In this document: positions 25,235 through 34,313 of the stretch, in pieces | Layout: each line of letters opens with the position of its first letter | How positions within the stretch are numbered: position 1 is the stretch's first letter | Assembly: GCF_030056735.1 (NCBI RefSeq) | Contig: NZ_JASHKN010000001.1 | Coordinates: forward strand, 992,001-1,056,000 | Direction: 5' to 3' | Length of the DNA stretch: 64,000 nucleotides | Source: Rhodococcus sp. IEGM 1409 | Lineage (GTDB): Bacteria > Actinomycetota > Actinomycetes > Mycobacteriales > Mycobacteriaceae | Made by a program: the position numbers and the translations under genes | The notes under the pieces: model-generated | Database searches by the model: none | The model's input: only the letters and a program-made list of their open reading frames with translations | Told to the model about the DNA's origin: nothing

Positions 25235-26419
25235 GTGACTACACCCCCGACGACCGACGTCGTCCAAGCTCCGCGCCGCAGACCGTTGCGGATCGTGGCC
25301 ATTTCAGCGATTGTCGCGTCGATCTTGGCCCTACTGTTCGTGTACCCGTGGTGGAGTTTGTTCATCCGGCCGGACTGGCCGACGACCGTCACAGTGTTCG
25401 GCACCGTTCTGTCTGCCGTCCTGTTGATCACTCTGCCTGCCACGATGGTGCTCAGCCATGGCCACACCGATCGTGATCCCATTCGCATGGTCGGCGATGC
25501 GCTCCTCGGAATCATCTGGGTCGTGTTCGTGTGGACGCTGCTCGGCGAAGTCCTGCGACTCGGACTGCTCGTCGCGGGCGTGGAGGATCCGCTTCGGTCG
25601 AGAATTGTCGCCGTTGCGGCGCTGATCATCTCGGCCGTTCTGCTGGTCTGGGGCTATCGGGAAGCCATGCGGCTGCCTCGGATCAAGTACGTCGACGTCA
25701 CCATCCCTCGCCTCGGAGCGGGGATGGACAAGCTTCGAGTAGTCACAATTACCGACACCCATTTCGGGCCGATCAATCGCGAGAAGTGGTCGCAGCGCGT
25801 CATCGCGGCAGTCAACGAACTCGATGCCGACATCGTGGCCCACGTCGGTGACATTGCCGACGGAACGGTGGAGCAGCGCCTCGGCCAAGCCACCCCACTC
25901 GCATCCGTGGAAGCCAGACTCGCTCGTGTCTACGTCACCGGCAATCACGAGTACTTCCACGAGGCTCAGGAGTGGCTCGACTACATGACCTCGATCGGCT
26001 GGGATGCCCTGCACAACCGGCACCTCGTCGTCACCAAGGGCGGCGACAACCTAGTCATCGCCGGAGTCGACGACGCCACCGCTCTGGGATCGAAACTCGA
26101 CGGGCACGGCGCGAACTTCGAGATGGCCCTTGCCGGCACCGACCCCGATTTGCCGATCCTGATGCTCGCCCATCAACCGAAGCAGGTAACTCAGTCCGCT
26201 TCCGCGGGAGTGGATCTGCAACTCGCCGGTCATACCCACGGCGGACAGATCTGGCCTTTCAACCTTCTGGTCAAACTCGATCAACCGTCGGTGCACGGGC
26301 TCACCCGTCACGGCGACCGCACGCAGTTGTACACAAGCCGCGGAACCGGGTTCTGGGGTCCACCCTTCCGAGTGTTCGCACCGAGCGAGATCACCGTCCT
26401 GACGCTGCACAGCGCCTGA
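25235..26419 (+). CDS. Membrane-anchored metallophosphoesterase
   Basis: A 394-aa protein. Residues ~15-150 contain four or so hydrophobic segments; then a calcineurin-like phosphoesterase domain follows with TDTHFG (metal-binding Asp and His), GDIADG, GNHEY and the C-terminal GHTHGGQIWP. All metal-ligand motifs are intact. YkuE/YaeI-type lipid or nucleotide phosphoesterases have this order. GTG 25235 is directly behind GGACGGA; TTG 25199 would add 12 unconvincing residues. It ends 6 bp from the convergent TetR gene. Confidence 0.88.
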   Translation: MTTPPTTDVVQAPRRRPLRIVAISAIVASILALLFVYPWWSLFIRPDWPTTVTVFGTVLSAVLLITLPATMVLSHGHTDRDPIRMVGDALLGIIWVVFVWTLLGEVLRLGLLVAGVEDPLRSRIVAVAALIISAVLLVWGYREAMRLPRIKYVDVTIPRLGAGMDKLRVVTITDTHFGPINREKWSQRVIAAVNELDADIVAHVGDIADGTVEQRLGQATPLASVEARLARVYVTGNHEYFHEAQEWLDYMTSIGWDALHNRHLVVTKGGDNLVIAGVDDATALGSKLDGHGANFEMALAGTDPDLPILMLAHQPKQVTQSASAGVDLQLAGHTHGGQIWPFNLLVKLDQPSVHGLTRHGDRTQLYTSRGTGFWGPPFRVFAPSEITVLTLHSA

Positions 26420-26425
26420 ACGTGC

Positions 26426-27112
26426 TCAGCTCGTTCGGGTTGCCGCTCGCGCCGACAACCCGACGAGCTGATTGATCAGACCTTCACGTAGGCCGGTTGC
26501 GAACATGTCGGCAGCAGGGGGCGCCTGCATCTCGTTCAGCACGACGACCATGGATTCGGCGGGCTCGGCAGTCGGCCACAAGCCTGCAACAATCACCAGG
26601 GTCACCTTGGCAAATTGAGCCGCGTCACCCTCCGAGAGGTGAGGCAGTTGCGAATGAATCAGCGACGCAAACCTTCTCGAGTTGACCGTTGCCCGCTTCT
26701 TGAAGTCACGGGCGACGTCGACGGAGATGTTTCTTTCGAGGACACCTGCCATGACACTCGTCAACTCGCACAGTAGACGCTGTGCGACAAGCGATTCCGC
26801 AACCGTCGATGCCACATGGATTTCAGTGGCAAACGGTGAGTCGCCACCGGTCGGAGTCAACGACTCGGACAACCCGTCCAACCACGCAACCCAGTTCTCT
26901 TCGAGCACTTCGAGAAAGATGGCTTCGCGACTGTCGAAGTAGCGAAGCACGTTCGACTTCGCCAGGCCGACGCTCTCACTGAGTTCACGCAGGCTGATGT
27001 CGGCGACGGGCCTCGACCCGAGCATCGCGCGGGCTGCATCGAGAATCGCGCACCGACGTGCTTCGATCTGCTCAGGCCTGCGCGCGCGCTGAAATCCGTG
27101 GGTCGCCACCAT
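26426..27112 (-). CDS. TetR family regulator
   Basis: A 228-aa TetR protein with the helix-turn-helix at about residues 30-60 (ISLRELSESVGLAKSNVLRYFDSREAI) and a helical ligand domain of the AefR-like/TetR_C_17 kind. ATG 27112 or GTG 27115 may start it. Its target is unclear: the left neighbour is the convergent phosphoesterase gene and the right neighbour a truncated channel gene on the same strand. Confidence 0.9.
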   Translation of the reverse strand: MVATHGFQRARRPEQIEARRCAILDAARAMLGSRPVADISLRELSESVGLAKSNVLRYFDSREAIFLEVLEENWVAWLDGLSESLTPTGGDSPFATEIHVASTVAESLVAQRLLCELTSVMAGVLERNISVDVARDFKKRATVNSRRFASLIHSQLPHLSEGDAAQFAKVTLVIVAGLWPTAEPAESMVVVLNEMQAPPAADMFATGLREGLINQLVGLSARAATRTS

Positions 27113-27159
27113 CACACAAGATTATCAGACCATCGTTCTATTGTTCTCTGTGATGCGGG

Positions 27160-27627
27160 TCAATTGTCCGAAGACGCGTGCTGCGCCACGACTCCCCTCG
27201 ACGCCAATTCACGACGCAGCGAATCGGTATCGACGGACGCGAGATCAACCCGGTGCGTGCGGGCAGCCAAGGCTCGGACTTCCTCGGACAGATCCGCCAC
27301 CTGCTTACGCGTCGCGGCCTGGGATGCCTCGTCCTGTTCCGCCACGCGCTCGACCAGCCAAGAAGCGAGTGTGGCAGTCACGATGCCCAGCAACGCAATT
27401 CCGCCGATCATCAATGCTCCGGCGATCAAGCGCCCGGTCGTAGTAACGGGAGCCATGTCTCCGTAACCGACGGTCGTGACCGTCTCCATCGCCCACCACA
27501 ATGCCGTTCCGTACGACGTGATGGCGGCACCCTCGGCGTGACGCTCGGCATCGAGCATGGCCAGCGCCGCAACACCGATCAGCAAGGCCGTGGCAGAGGT
27601 GGCGTACACGACCACTCGTCCACATGG
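27160..27627 (-). pseudogene. Potassium channel, N-terminally truncated (S5-pore-S6 only)
   Basis: About 155 residues contain a hydrophobic helix (VVVYATSATALLIGVAALA), the pore with selectivity filter TVGYGD, a second helix and a cytoplasmic coiled tail. This is the C-terminal half of an actinobacterial six-helix Kv-like channel. S1-S4 are absent; homology begins near 27627, where a plus-strand gene fragment begins. The first usable start is GTG 27615, inside S5, without a ribosome site. Another reading on the minus strand at 27630-27720 faintly resembles an S1 segment, so an internal deletion plus frameshift is an alternative. A working two-helix channel is possible but unlikely. Confidence 0.7.
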
Positions 27628-27809
27628 TCCATTCGGTCAGAGGATGTGGGAGACCCGTCGGTTGCCCCAGCACTTGGTACGCGTACGCCACCAGGGACGG
27701 GCAGGCCGCAGCGGTCAACGGGATCTCGGTGGTGAGCTGCCATTACTCCGACGTCCACGCAGTGCAGCGGTGCACCGACTTCATCGATTCGTTCATCCGA
27801 GAAGTCTGA
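27624..27809 (+). pseudogene. C-terminal remnant of an unidentified secreted/sensor-domain protein
   Basis: The frame from about 27640 to the stop at 27809 uses codons like neighbouring genes, with high GC at third positions. It ends with VNGISVVSCHYSD, then AVQRCTDFIDSFIREV. The two Cys and the pattern resemble the C-terminal end of PknH-type extracellular sensor domains and related lipoproteins; that likeness is from memory. No upstream part is present because the channel remnant of the other strand begins there. It is probably not expressed. Confidence 0.4.
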
Positions 27810-27842
27810 CACCACCGCTACCGCGTGGTCGGCAGAACCGAC

Positions 27843-28760
27843 TCAGATCCGAGTGTGCGTCAAGATGTTGAGCGCAGTGGGAACTGCCTCGATCGTGATC
27901 GGCAACGGCCCCACCCGATCGCCGTCCGCGTAAGCGATGATGCCCTCGGAGACCAACCGGACCTTCTTCGATCGGTACGTCTGCACCGCGTCGAGAGAAA
28001 TGTGAGTTCCCTTGTACACCCGCGGAAACAGTCGCACCAGACGCAACCTCGAACCATGCCCGACGACGGTCAGATCCAACAACCCGTCCGACTTCGACGC
28101 GCCAGGGGTGATGAGCATGCCGCCGCCGTACGAGCGGCCGTTGCCAACAGCCACGAGCGTCGCGTCCACCGTGATGACCTCGTCGTCGAGTTCGATCCGA
28201 TACGGCAACGGCTTCATCTTCGCCAACTCGGCGAGCATAGCCAGGTTGTAGCGCATCGGCCCCTTGGGCCAGGACATCCGATTGGCCCGCTCGCTGACCA
28301 GCGAGTCGAATCCGCTGGCGATAATGGTTCCCGACCAGACGACGGAACCGTCGGCCAGCGTGATCTTCGCCAGATCTGACTGCTGCACGACGCCGTCTGC
28401 GATCACGTCGGCTGCTGCTTCGGGATCGCCTGTGGGAATGCCGAACTCACGGGCGTGATCGTTCCCGGTGCCTGCCGGGATGAGCCCGATGGGAGTATCG
28501 GTCAACGCTGCAGCTTGCAGTCCGATACTGATGGCACCGTCGCCGCCGACAACCACGAGTGCGTCGGTGCCCTCCTCGATCGCACGACGCGCCAACTTCT
28601 TGGCGTCGTCGGCGTCGGTTCCGATGATCTCGGTGACGGCAACTCCCCGAGCGCGCAGTTGCGCAACACCTTTGCGTCCTGCCGCAGGCGCGTGACCATG
28701 TCCCGCCATCGGATTGATCAGGACGGTAACCTTCTCGATCTGACTGCGGGTTTCGGTCAC
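27843..28760 (-). CDS. Diacylglycerol/lipid kinase (DagK family)
   Basis: A 305-aa lipid kinase with the DAGK catalytic motifs VVVGGDGAI and PAGTGNDHAREFGIP, an N-terminal VLINPMAGHG nucleotide-binding loop and a C-terminal beta-sandwich. It phosphorylates diacylglycerol or a related glycolipid at the membrane. GTG 28760 overlaps the preceding flavoprotein gene by 4 bp. The gene pair is arranged as Rv2251-Rv2252 in Mycobacterium tuberculosis by my recollection, so conserved linkage supports a joint role in lipid metabolism. Confidence 0.92.
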   Translation of the reverse strand: MTETRSQIEKVTVLINPMAGHGHAPAAGRKGVAQLRARGVAVTEIIGTDADDAKKLARRAIEEGTDALVVVGGDGAISIGLQAAALTDTPIGLIPAGTGNDHAREFGIPTGDPEAAADVIADGVVQQSDLAKITLADGSVVWSGTIIASGFDSLVSERANRMSWPKGPMRYNLAMLAELAKMKPLPYRIELDDEVITVDATLVAVGNGRSYGGGMLITPGASKSDGLLDLTVVGHGSRLRLVRLFPRVYKGTHISLDAVQTYRSKKVRLVSEGIIAYADGDRVGPLPITIEAVPTALNILTHTRI

Positions 28761-30370
28761 GGAATCAGCTTTCCAGGATTGAGGATGCCGGCAGGGTCCA
28801 CTGCATTCTTTACTGCGCGAAGGATGTTCGCGCCCAATTCACCGATCTCGTCCTTCATCCACGGGCGGTGATCAGCGCCGACGGCGTGGTGATGGGTGAT
28901 CGTGCCACCGGCCGCGATGATCGCATCGCCCGCGGCAGTCTTCGCCTTGTGCCACTGAGCGATCGGATCCTCGGTCTGCGCGCTGACCACGGTGAAGTAC
29001 AGCGAAGCGCCGGTCTTGTACGTGTGCGAAATGTGGCACATCACGAGCGGCTGAGTACCCTGCTCGACGAGAGCCTTCGTCAGTGCATCGGTGACCGAGG
29101 CGCGCAGGTTCGCGAGGTTACCCCAGGTGGTTGCCGTCTCGAGGGTTTCGCACAGAGCACCGACGTCGAGCAAGGCGTCACGCAGATATGGCGCATCGAA
29201 TCGCCCGTGTTCCCAACTGTTTCCAGGCTCCTCGCCTAGCGACGTCCCGCCGTGTGCGGTAAGAATTGCGCGGGCCTCCGCCATCCGCTCAGCGGTGTGC
29301 GAAGCTGTGCCCTCGTAGGTGGTGATGCCGAGGCAACCACCGGTGAAGGCGTTCTCGCCGATCTTGTCGGTGGTCGCCAGGTTCACGCCACTCTCGGCCT
29401 CGTCGGACAACCGCAGTACGGTCGGAGCCGATCCTTCCTGAACAAGCTCACGCAATGCTGCTGCGCCGGTGGCAAAGTCGGGGAAGCTCCACCCTTCGCG
29501 CACTGTGGTCTCAGGCAGGCGGTGAACCCGCACAGTCACGTGCGTGATGACGCCGAAGGTGCCCTCGGAGCCGACAAAGAGCTCACCCAGATCAGGGCCG
29601 GCGGCGGATGCCGGTGCGCGCCCGGTCTCGACCACACCACTCGGGGTGACGACAGTGAGGCCGTGGACCATGTCCTCGAAGCGTCCGTATCCAGCCGACG
29701 CCTGTCCCGACGATCGGGTAGCGGCAAACCCGCCCAAAGTGGCGAACAGGAAGCTCTGCGGGAAGTGCCCGACCGAGAAGCCGTGCTCACGCAGTAGCTC
29801 CTCGGCGCGTGGGCCGGTGGTTCCCCCGCCGAACGTCGCGATGCCCGACTCCTCGTCCAACCCGACGAGTTGATCGAACCGACGCAGGTCGAGAGAAAGA
29901 ACCGCGTCGAACCCGTCGCGGATGGGATCGAGCCCGCCGACGACGCTGGTGCCGCCGCCGAATGGGACCACTGCGATCCGGTTGGCAGAGCAGTGTCGGA
30001 GAACCTGCTCGACCTCTGCGTCTGTCCCTGGAGTGACGACTGCGTCCGGTGCGTCCTGCGGCTCGGCGCTACGACGGCGAAGCAGATCCGGGGTGCTCTT
30101 GCCACCGGCCCGACGGATTCGATCCGAATCCTTGGTGCTGACGTACTCGGCCCCGACCAGCTCTGCCAGCGCTTCGACATGCGACTGAGCCATAGCGGAC
30201 GGAGTCACCTGGACGTCTTCGATGGCGAGACGCGATCGAGTCGGTGCGGAGACGCCGAGAAATCCGGTCAGCAACGATGTGACTGCGTCCGACAGTTCAC
30301 GCTTTTTGGCCGGATCGCCCCAGGCGTCCCACTGCATCGGCGGTTGCAAGGCAGACTTTTCGGTGCTCAT
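28757..30370 (-). CDS. FAD-binding oxidase, alkyldihydroxyacetonephosphate synthase-like
   Basis: A 537-aa flavoprotein of the FAD-binding-4 / FAD-oxidase C family. Near residues 130-165 is the FAD loop VPFGGGTSVVGGL, followed by GRFEDMVHGLTVVTPSG and GSEGTFGVITHVTVRVH; the C-terminal half ends with HHHAVGADHRPWM, the His-rich active-site segment of AGPS-type enzymes. Its chemistry, ether-lipid synthesis or glycolate/lactate-like oxidation, is not settled. ATG 30370 is chosen; GTG 30376 is two codons upstream. Upstream, TGTTACA (30380) and TGTAAACA (30400) form an imperfect inverted repeat near a TATGTA -10-like box. Confidence 0.9.
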   Translation of the reverse strand: MSTEKSALQPPMQWDAWGDPAKKRELSDAVTSLLTGFLGVSAPTRSRLAIEDVQVTPSAMAQSHVEALAELVGAEYVSTKDSDRIRRAGGKSTPDLLRRRSAEPQDAPDAVVTPGTDAEVEQVLRHCSANRIAVVPFGGGTSVVGGLDPIRDGFDAVLSLDLRRFDQLVGLDEESGIATFGGGTTGPRAEELLREHGFSVGHFPQSFLFATLGGFAATRSSGQASAGYGRFEDMVHGLTVVTPSGVVETGRAPASAAGPDLGELFVGSEGTFGVITHVTVRVHRLPETTVREGWSFPDFATGAAALRELVQEGSAPTVLRLSDEAESGVNLATTDKIGENAFTGGCLGITTYEGTASHTAERMAEARAILTAHGGTSLGEEPGNSWEHGRFDAPYLRDALLDVGALCETLETATTWGNLANLRASVTDALTKALVEQGTQPLVMCHISHTYKTGASLYFTVVSAQTEDPIAQWHKAKTAAGDAIIAAGGTITHHHAVGADHRPWMKDEIGELGANILRAVKNAVDPAGILNPGKLIP

Positions 30371-30416
30371 AGACACTAGTGTTACATATTTGTGTGATGT
30401 GTAAACATCAGGTCGG

Positions 30417-30956
30417 TCAACCCATCGTCTTGGAACCGTCGATGGCTTCGCGAAGCATGTCCGCGTGGCCGGCGTGCTGGGCCGTCTCTGCGATGATGTG
30501 CAGCAACGCGCGCCGCGCTGACCAGCGAGCCCCCGCTTCGAACCACGGCGCCGACGGCAGTGGATGCGAGATGTCGAGGCTTTCGAGAGAGACCATCAAC
30601 TCATCTGTCCTTGCTGCGATCCGCTCGTACTCGGAGACGATATCCACCAGCGTGTCGCCCTCGACCATGGCAAATTCGTCCGCCCGTTCCCGCTGCATCT
30701 CTTCCGACCACTGGGTGGGATCGAAGTCTCCGCCCAGTCCGGCCGGCCCTTCCAGGATGAAGTCGACCCAACCCTTTTCCGCCTGACCGACGTGCTTGAC
30801 CAATCCGCCGAGGCACAGTTCGCTCACGGTCGGCCTCGAAGCAGCCTGTTCGTCGGTGAGGTTCTTGACGGTGAAGAGAAGGAATTCACGATGCCGACGC
30901 AGGCTCTGGAGGAGATCCGCGCGCTCGCCGGTGACGGTGGTGGTCGGTGCGTTCAT
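30417..30956 (-). CDS. DinB/DUF664 family protein (putative mycothiol-dependent)
   Basis: A 179-aa four-helix DinB-type protein. Metal-binding His candidates lie in LVKHVGQAEKGW and in HIIAETAQHAGHADML, the usual three-His arrangement. In actinobacteria such proteins are thiol-S-transferases or isomerases that use mycothiol. ATG at 30956 is chosen because GAAGGAAAA precedes it; an in-frame start 18 codons upstream lacks one. It is 46 bp from the AGPS-like gene start and transcribed in the same direction, upstream of it. Confidence 0.87.
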   Translation of the reverse strand: MNAPTTTVTGERADLLQSLRRHREFLLFTVKNLTDEQAASRPTVSELCLGGLVKHVGQAEKGWVDFILEGPAGLGGDFDPTQWSEEMQRERADEFAMVEGDTLVDIVSEYERIAARTDELMVSLESLDISHPLPSAPWFEAGARWSARRALLHIIAETAQHAGHADMLREAIDGSKTMG

Positions 30957-31044
30957 GATGTTTTCCTTCGCTAGTGGTTCGTGCCCTGTGAGAACTACGT
31001 TAGAAGTCATTGCGGACAGAAACGGTCCTCAATAGAAAACGATC

Positions 31045-31091
31045 AAGAAAAAACTCCCGGCTCCCACCGATGAAGGTGGATGCCGGGAGTT
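31045..31091 (-). terminator. Rho-independent terminator of htpG
   Basis: On the minus strand AACTCCCGGC and GCCGGGAGTT (31082-31091 and 31052-31061) pair, with an inner CACC/GGTG pair, and are followed by TTTTTTC. It lies 19 bp after the htpG stop. Confidence 0.92.
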
Positions 31092-31109
31092 CGAGCGAGA
31101 TAGACCAGA

Positions 31110-33038
31110 TCAGACTGTGCGGGCCAGTCGATCGGCCAACAGACGCGTGAAGTGCGCCGGGTCGCTCAGCTCGCCGCCCTCGGCAAGCAACGCCATGCCG
31201 TAGAGAAGCTGAGCGGTTTCCGTCAGGTTCTCTGCATTGTCATTGGCGGCCTGAGCCTCCCGCAGACCCGAGACCAGCGGGTGTGCCGGGTTGAGCTCGA
31301 GGATGCGCTTGCTGTGCGGAACAGGCTGACCCGAAGCCTTGTACATCTTCTCGAGTGTCGGCGACATGCTGAACGCGTCGCCGACGATGCAGGCAGCCGA
31401 CGTGGTCAGTCGCGTCGAGAGACGCGTTTCCTTGATGTCGTCGGACAGGGTTTCGGTCAGCCACGTCAGCAGCTCGCCGAATTCCTTCTCCTTCTCTTCG
31501 CGCTCGGCCTCGGCCGCCTTCTTCTCGTCCTCGGTGTCGAGGTCGACCTCGCCCTTGGCAATCGACTGGAAGGTCTTGCCGTCGAAGTCCGAGACAGCGT
31601 CGACCCACATCTCGTCCACGGGGTCGGTGAGTACCAGAACCTCGAGGCCCTTGGCCTTGAAAGCCTCCATGTGCGGGGAGCTTTCGATGAGGTGACGAGA
31701 TTCGCCGGTCATGAAGTAGATCTGTTCCTGACCGTCCTTCATACGCTCCACGTACTCGGCGAGAGTGGTCACGCCCTCTTCACTGTTGGTCGAGGCGAAG
31801 GACGAGACGTCGAGCAGCGTCTTACGGTTGTCGGCATCGGCCATCAGGCCTTCCTTGAGCGCGCGTCCGAACTCGGTCCAGAAGGTCGAGTACTTCTCCG
31901 GCTCGTTCGCCTTCATGTCCTTGATGGTCGAGAGGACCTTCTTGGTCAGACGACGACGGATGGCGGCGATCTGCCGGTCCTGCTGCAGAATTTCACGAGA
32001 GACGTTGAGCGAGAGGTCTTGTGCGTCGACCACGCCCTTGACGAATCGCAGGTAATCGGGCACCAATTCTTCGCAGTCGTCCATGATGAAGACGCGCTTG
32101 ACGTAGAGGTGGATGCCGGCCTTGCGCTCACGCATGAAGAGATCGAACGGCGCCGTCGACGGAATGAACAGCAGCGCTTGGTATTCGAAAGTACCTTCGG
32201 CCTTCATCGGGATGACTTCGAGGGGCTCGTCCCACGCGTGGCTGACGTGCTTGTAGAACTCCTTGTACTCGTCCTCGGACACCTCGTCCTTGGAACGAGT
32301 CCACAGAGCCTTCATCGAGTTGATCGTCTCGGTGTCGATGGTGACCTCGGGCTCCTCGCCCTCGGCCGGCGTCGATGTACGAGCGACATCCATGCGGATG
32401 GGCCACGCGATGAAGTCGGAGTACTTCTTGACCAGTTCCTTGATCTTCCATTCCGACGTGTAGTCGTGCAGGCCGTTCTCGGAATCCTCGGGCATCAGGT
32501 GCAGGGTCACCGAGCTGCCCTGCGGCGCCTCGTTCACATGCTCGAGCGTGTACGTGCCCTCGCCGGTCGATTCCCAGCGCGTCGCGTGATCTTCACCGGC
32601 ACGGCGGGTCAACAGCGTGACCTTGTCCGCGACCATGAATGTGGAGTAGAAGCCGATGCCGAACTGACCGATCAGTTCTTCGGATGCCGCTGCATCCTTG
32701 GCTTCCTTGAGCTTACGACGGACTTCGGCGGTGCCGGACTTGGCGAGCGTGCCGATCAGGTCGACGACCTCGTCACGCGACATGCCGATGCCGTTGTCGC
32801 GGATGGTCAGGGTGCGCGCCGCCTTGTCGATGTCGATCTCGATATGCAGATCGGAGACGTCGACGTTGAGGTCTTTGTCCTGGTACGACTCGAGGCGGAG
32901 CTTGTCCAGCGCGTCCGAAGCGTTGGAGATCAACTCACGAAGGAAGCTGTCCTTGTTCGTATAGATTGAATGAACCATCAGATCCAGCAGCTGGCGTGTT
33001 TCTGCTTGGAACTCGAGCTGCTCGGTATGCGCGGTCAC
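31110..33038 (-). CDS. htpG: Chaperone HtpG (Hsp90)
   Basis: A 642-aa Hsp90. The N-terminal GHKL ATPase domain has ELISNASDALDKLR (ATP/Mg-binding Asn), DNGIGM, GTLAKSG and GQFGIGFYS. The middle domain has the catalytic-loop Arg in LNVSREILQ, and the C-terminal dimerisation domain is complete. The length is as expected for bacterial HtpG. It folds and remodels client proteins in the cytoplasm with DnaK. It is monocistronic with its own terminator; no CIRCE or HAIR element was recognised in the 80 bp upstream. Confidence 0.98.
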   Translation of the reverse strand: MTAHTEQLEFQAETRQLLDLMVHSIYTNKDSFLRELISNASDALDKLRLESYQDKDLNVDVSDLHIEIDIDKAARTLTIRDNGIGMSRDEVVDLIGTLAKSGTAEVRRKLKEAKDAAASEELIGQFGIGFYSTFMVADKVTLLTRRAGEDHATRWESTGEGTYTLEHVNEAPQGSSVTLHLMPEDSENGLHDYTSEWKIKELVKKYSDFIAWPIRMDVARTSTPAEGEEPEVTIDTETINSMKALWTRSKDEVSEDEYKEFYKHVSHAWDEPLEVIPMKAEGTFEYQALLFIPSTAPFDLFMRERKAGIHLYVKRVFIMDDCEELVPDYLRFVKGVVDAQDLSLNVSREILQQDRQIAAIRRRLTKKVLSTIKDMKANEPEKYSTFWTEFGRALKEGLMADADNRKTLLDVSSFASTNSEEGVTTLAEYVERMKDGQEQIYFMTGESRHLIESSPHMEAFKAKGLEVLVLTDPVDEMWVDAVSDFDGKTFQSIAKGEVDLDTEDEKKAAEAEREEKEKEFGELLTWLTETLSDDIKETRLSTRLTTSAACIVGDAFSMSPTLEKMYKASGQPVPHSKRILELNPAHPLVSGLREAQAANDNAENLTETAQLLYGMALLAEGGELSDPAHFTRLLADRLARTV

Positions 33039-33120
33039 TTCGATCCCTTTCTCTTCTCGGACTGATCACAGGGATTTTACTCGACCTCGAATACCGGGGG
33101 TCGGCCCCTGCACGGACAAG

Positions 33121-33152
33121 GGGAGGTCACGCGAACCTGCGCGTGACCTCCC
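33121..33152 (-). terminator. Hairpin after the acyl-CoA dehydrogenase operon
   Basis: Perfect 13-bp arms, GGGAGGTCACGCG (33121-33133) and CGCGTGACCTCCC (33140-33152), with a 6-nt loop lie 18 bp after the minus-strand stop. The trailing T content (CTTGTCC) is modest, so termination is probable rather than certain. Confidence 0.8.
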
Positions 33153-33170
33153 GTTATCTTCACCACCGAA

Positions 33171-34304
33171 CTACTCGGTGACGTCCACCATCGAATAGTT
33201 CGAGACGCCACCGGCCAGCACCCGAAGGTGATCGTCCGAGGCACCCAAAGTGTGTTCGATGGCCACCAGCCGCGAGACGTAATGCCCGACCGGATACTCG
33301 GCCGTCATTCCGATACCACCGTGCATCTGAATCGCTTCCTGTCCGATCTGATGCGCGGCGCGACCGACAGCCAGCTTCGCGCGCGACGCGATGGTCGGAT
33401 CGATCACGCCGTCGGCGATGGCCATGGTGGCGTACAGACTCATACTGCTCGCCAGTTCGAGCGCCACGTACATGTCGGCAGCCCGATGCGTCAACGTCTG
33501 GAACTTCGCGAGCGGAACGCCGAACTGCTTGCGCTGCTTCAGGTAATCCGTCGTCAGTCGCAGCGCTTCCGTCATGATCCCGATCGCCTCGGCGCACAGA
33601 GCTGCCTGCGCCCGAACCTCTGCTTCGACGATCGCCGCCGTGACATCGCCGCCCTCACCAAGTTGTTCGGCCGCGGCATCGGTGAACGTGAACTGCGCAC
33701 CGCGTCGGCCGTCGTGGGTGGCGTACGTGCTCCGTGTGACACCCGAGCCTTCCGCATCTACCAGGAAGAGCCCGGTGCCGTTGCCCGGAAGTGCGGCGCT
33801 GACGATCACGACGTGCGCGCTGTCGCCCTGCAGGACCGGGTTCTTGACGCCGGTGATCGTCCACCCCGATCCCGACTGTGAAGCCGCGGTCGTGACGGTG
33901 GCGACCGGCCAGCGGGTGCCAGGTTCCGTATGCGCGAAGGCCGACAGAGTGGTCCCGTCGCTGAGCGCCGGCAGGAGCCGCGCCCGCTGATCTGCCGAAC
34001 CGACAGCAGCGACCAAACCGCCGGGGATCAGAACACCACCCAAGTACGGCTCGGGTGCAAGCGCGCGGCCCAGTTCGGTCATCACGACCATGGTCTCGAC
34101 CGGTCCGGCGCCCATTCCGCCGTCAGACTCCGCGAACGGCAGGCCGAGCAGCCCAAGCTCCGCGAACTGCTTCCACACCGCGGCATTCCATCCCTCGTCA
34201 GTAGCCGAGGTGGCGTTGCGCTTCTCCGCGTCGTAGCTGCGGCTGAGCAATTCGCGCGTCGTGTCGCGGAGCATCGTCTGCTCGTCGTCGAGTTCGAAAT
34301 TCAT
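33171..34304 (-). CDS. Acyl-CoA dehydrogenase, small-subunit type
   Basis: A 377-aa FAD enzyme of the type found as one half of alpha2beta2 acyl-CoA dehydrogenases. It starts MNFELDDEQTMLRDTTREL and has RKQFGVPLAKFQ and QMHGGIGMTAEYPVGHY. The usual YEGTNQIQR catalytic segment is replaced, so it probably relies on its partner. It lies 9 bp after the other dehydrogenase gene, which suggests a heteromeric complex like the FadE28/FadE29 or PimC/PimD pairs. Substrate unknown; branched or steroid-derived acyl-CoAs are typical for such pairs. Confidence 0.92.
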   Translation of the reverse strand: MNFELDDEQTMLRDTTRELLSRSYDAEKRNATSATDEGWNAAVWKQFAELGLLGLPFAESDGGMGAGPVETMVVMTELGRALAPEPYLGGVLIPGGLVAAVGSADQRARLLPALSDGTTLSAFAHTEPGTRWPVATVTTAASQSGSGWTITGVKNPVLQGDSAHVVIVSAALPGNGTGLFLVDAEGSGVTRSTYATHDGRRGAQFTFTDAAAEQLGEGGDVTAAIVEAEVRAQAALCAEAIGIMTEALRLTTDYLKQRKQFGVPLAKFQTLTHRAADMYVALELASSMSLYATMAIADGVIDPTIASRAKLAVGRAAHQIGQEAIQMHGGIGMTAEYPVGHYVSRLVAIEHTLGASDDHLRVLAGGVSNYSMVDVTE

Positions 34305-34313
34305 GTCAGATGC

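Noticed and set aside
27630-27720. Minus-strand segment resembling an S1 helix of the K+ channel
   Set aside because: It is in a different frame from the pore half and antisense to a frame with better codon use; kept only as an alternative explanation.
31152-32969. A 605-codon open frame antisense to htpG
   Set aside because: It mirrors the htpG codons, has no recognisable domain or ribosome site, and htpG itself is beyond doubt.
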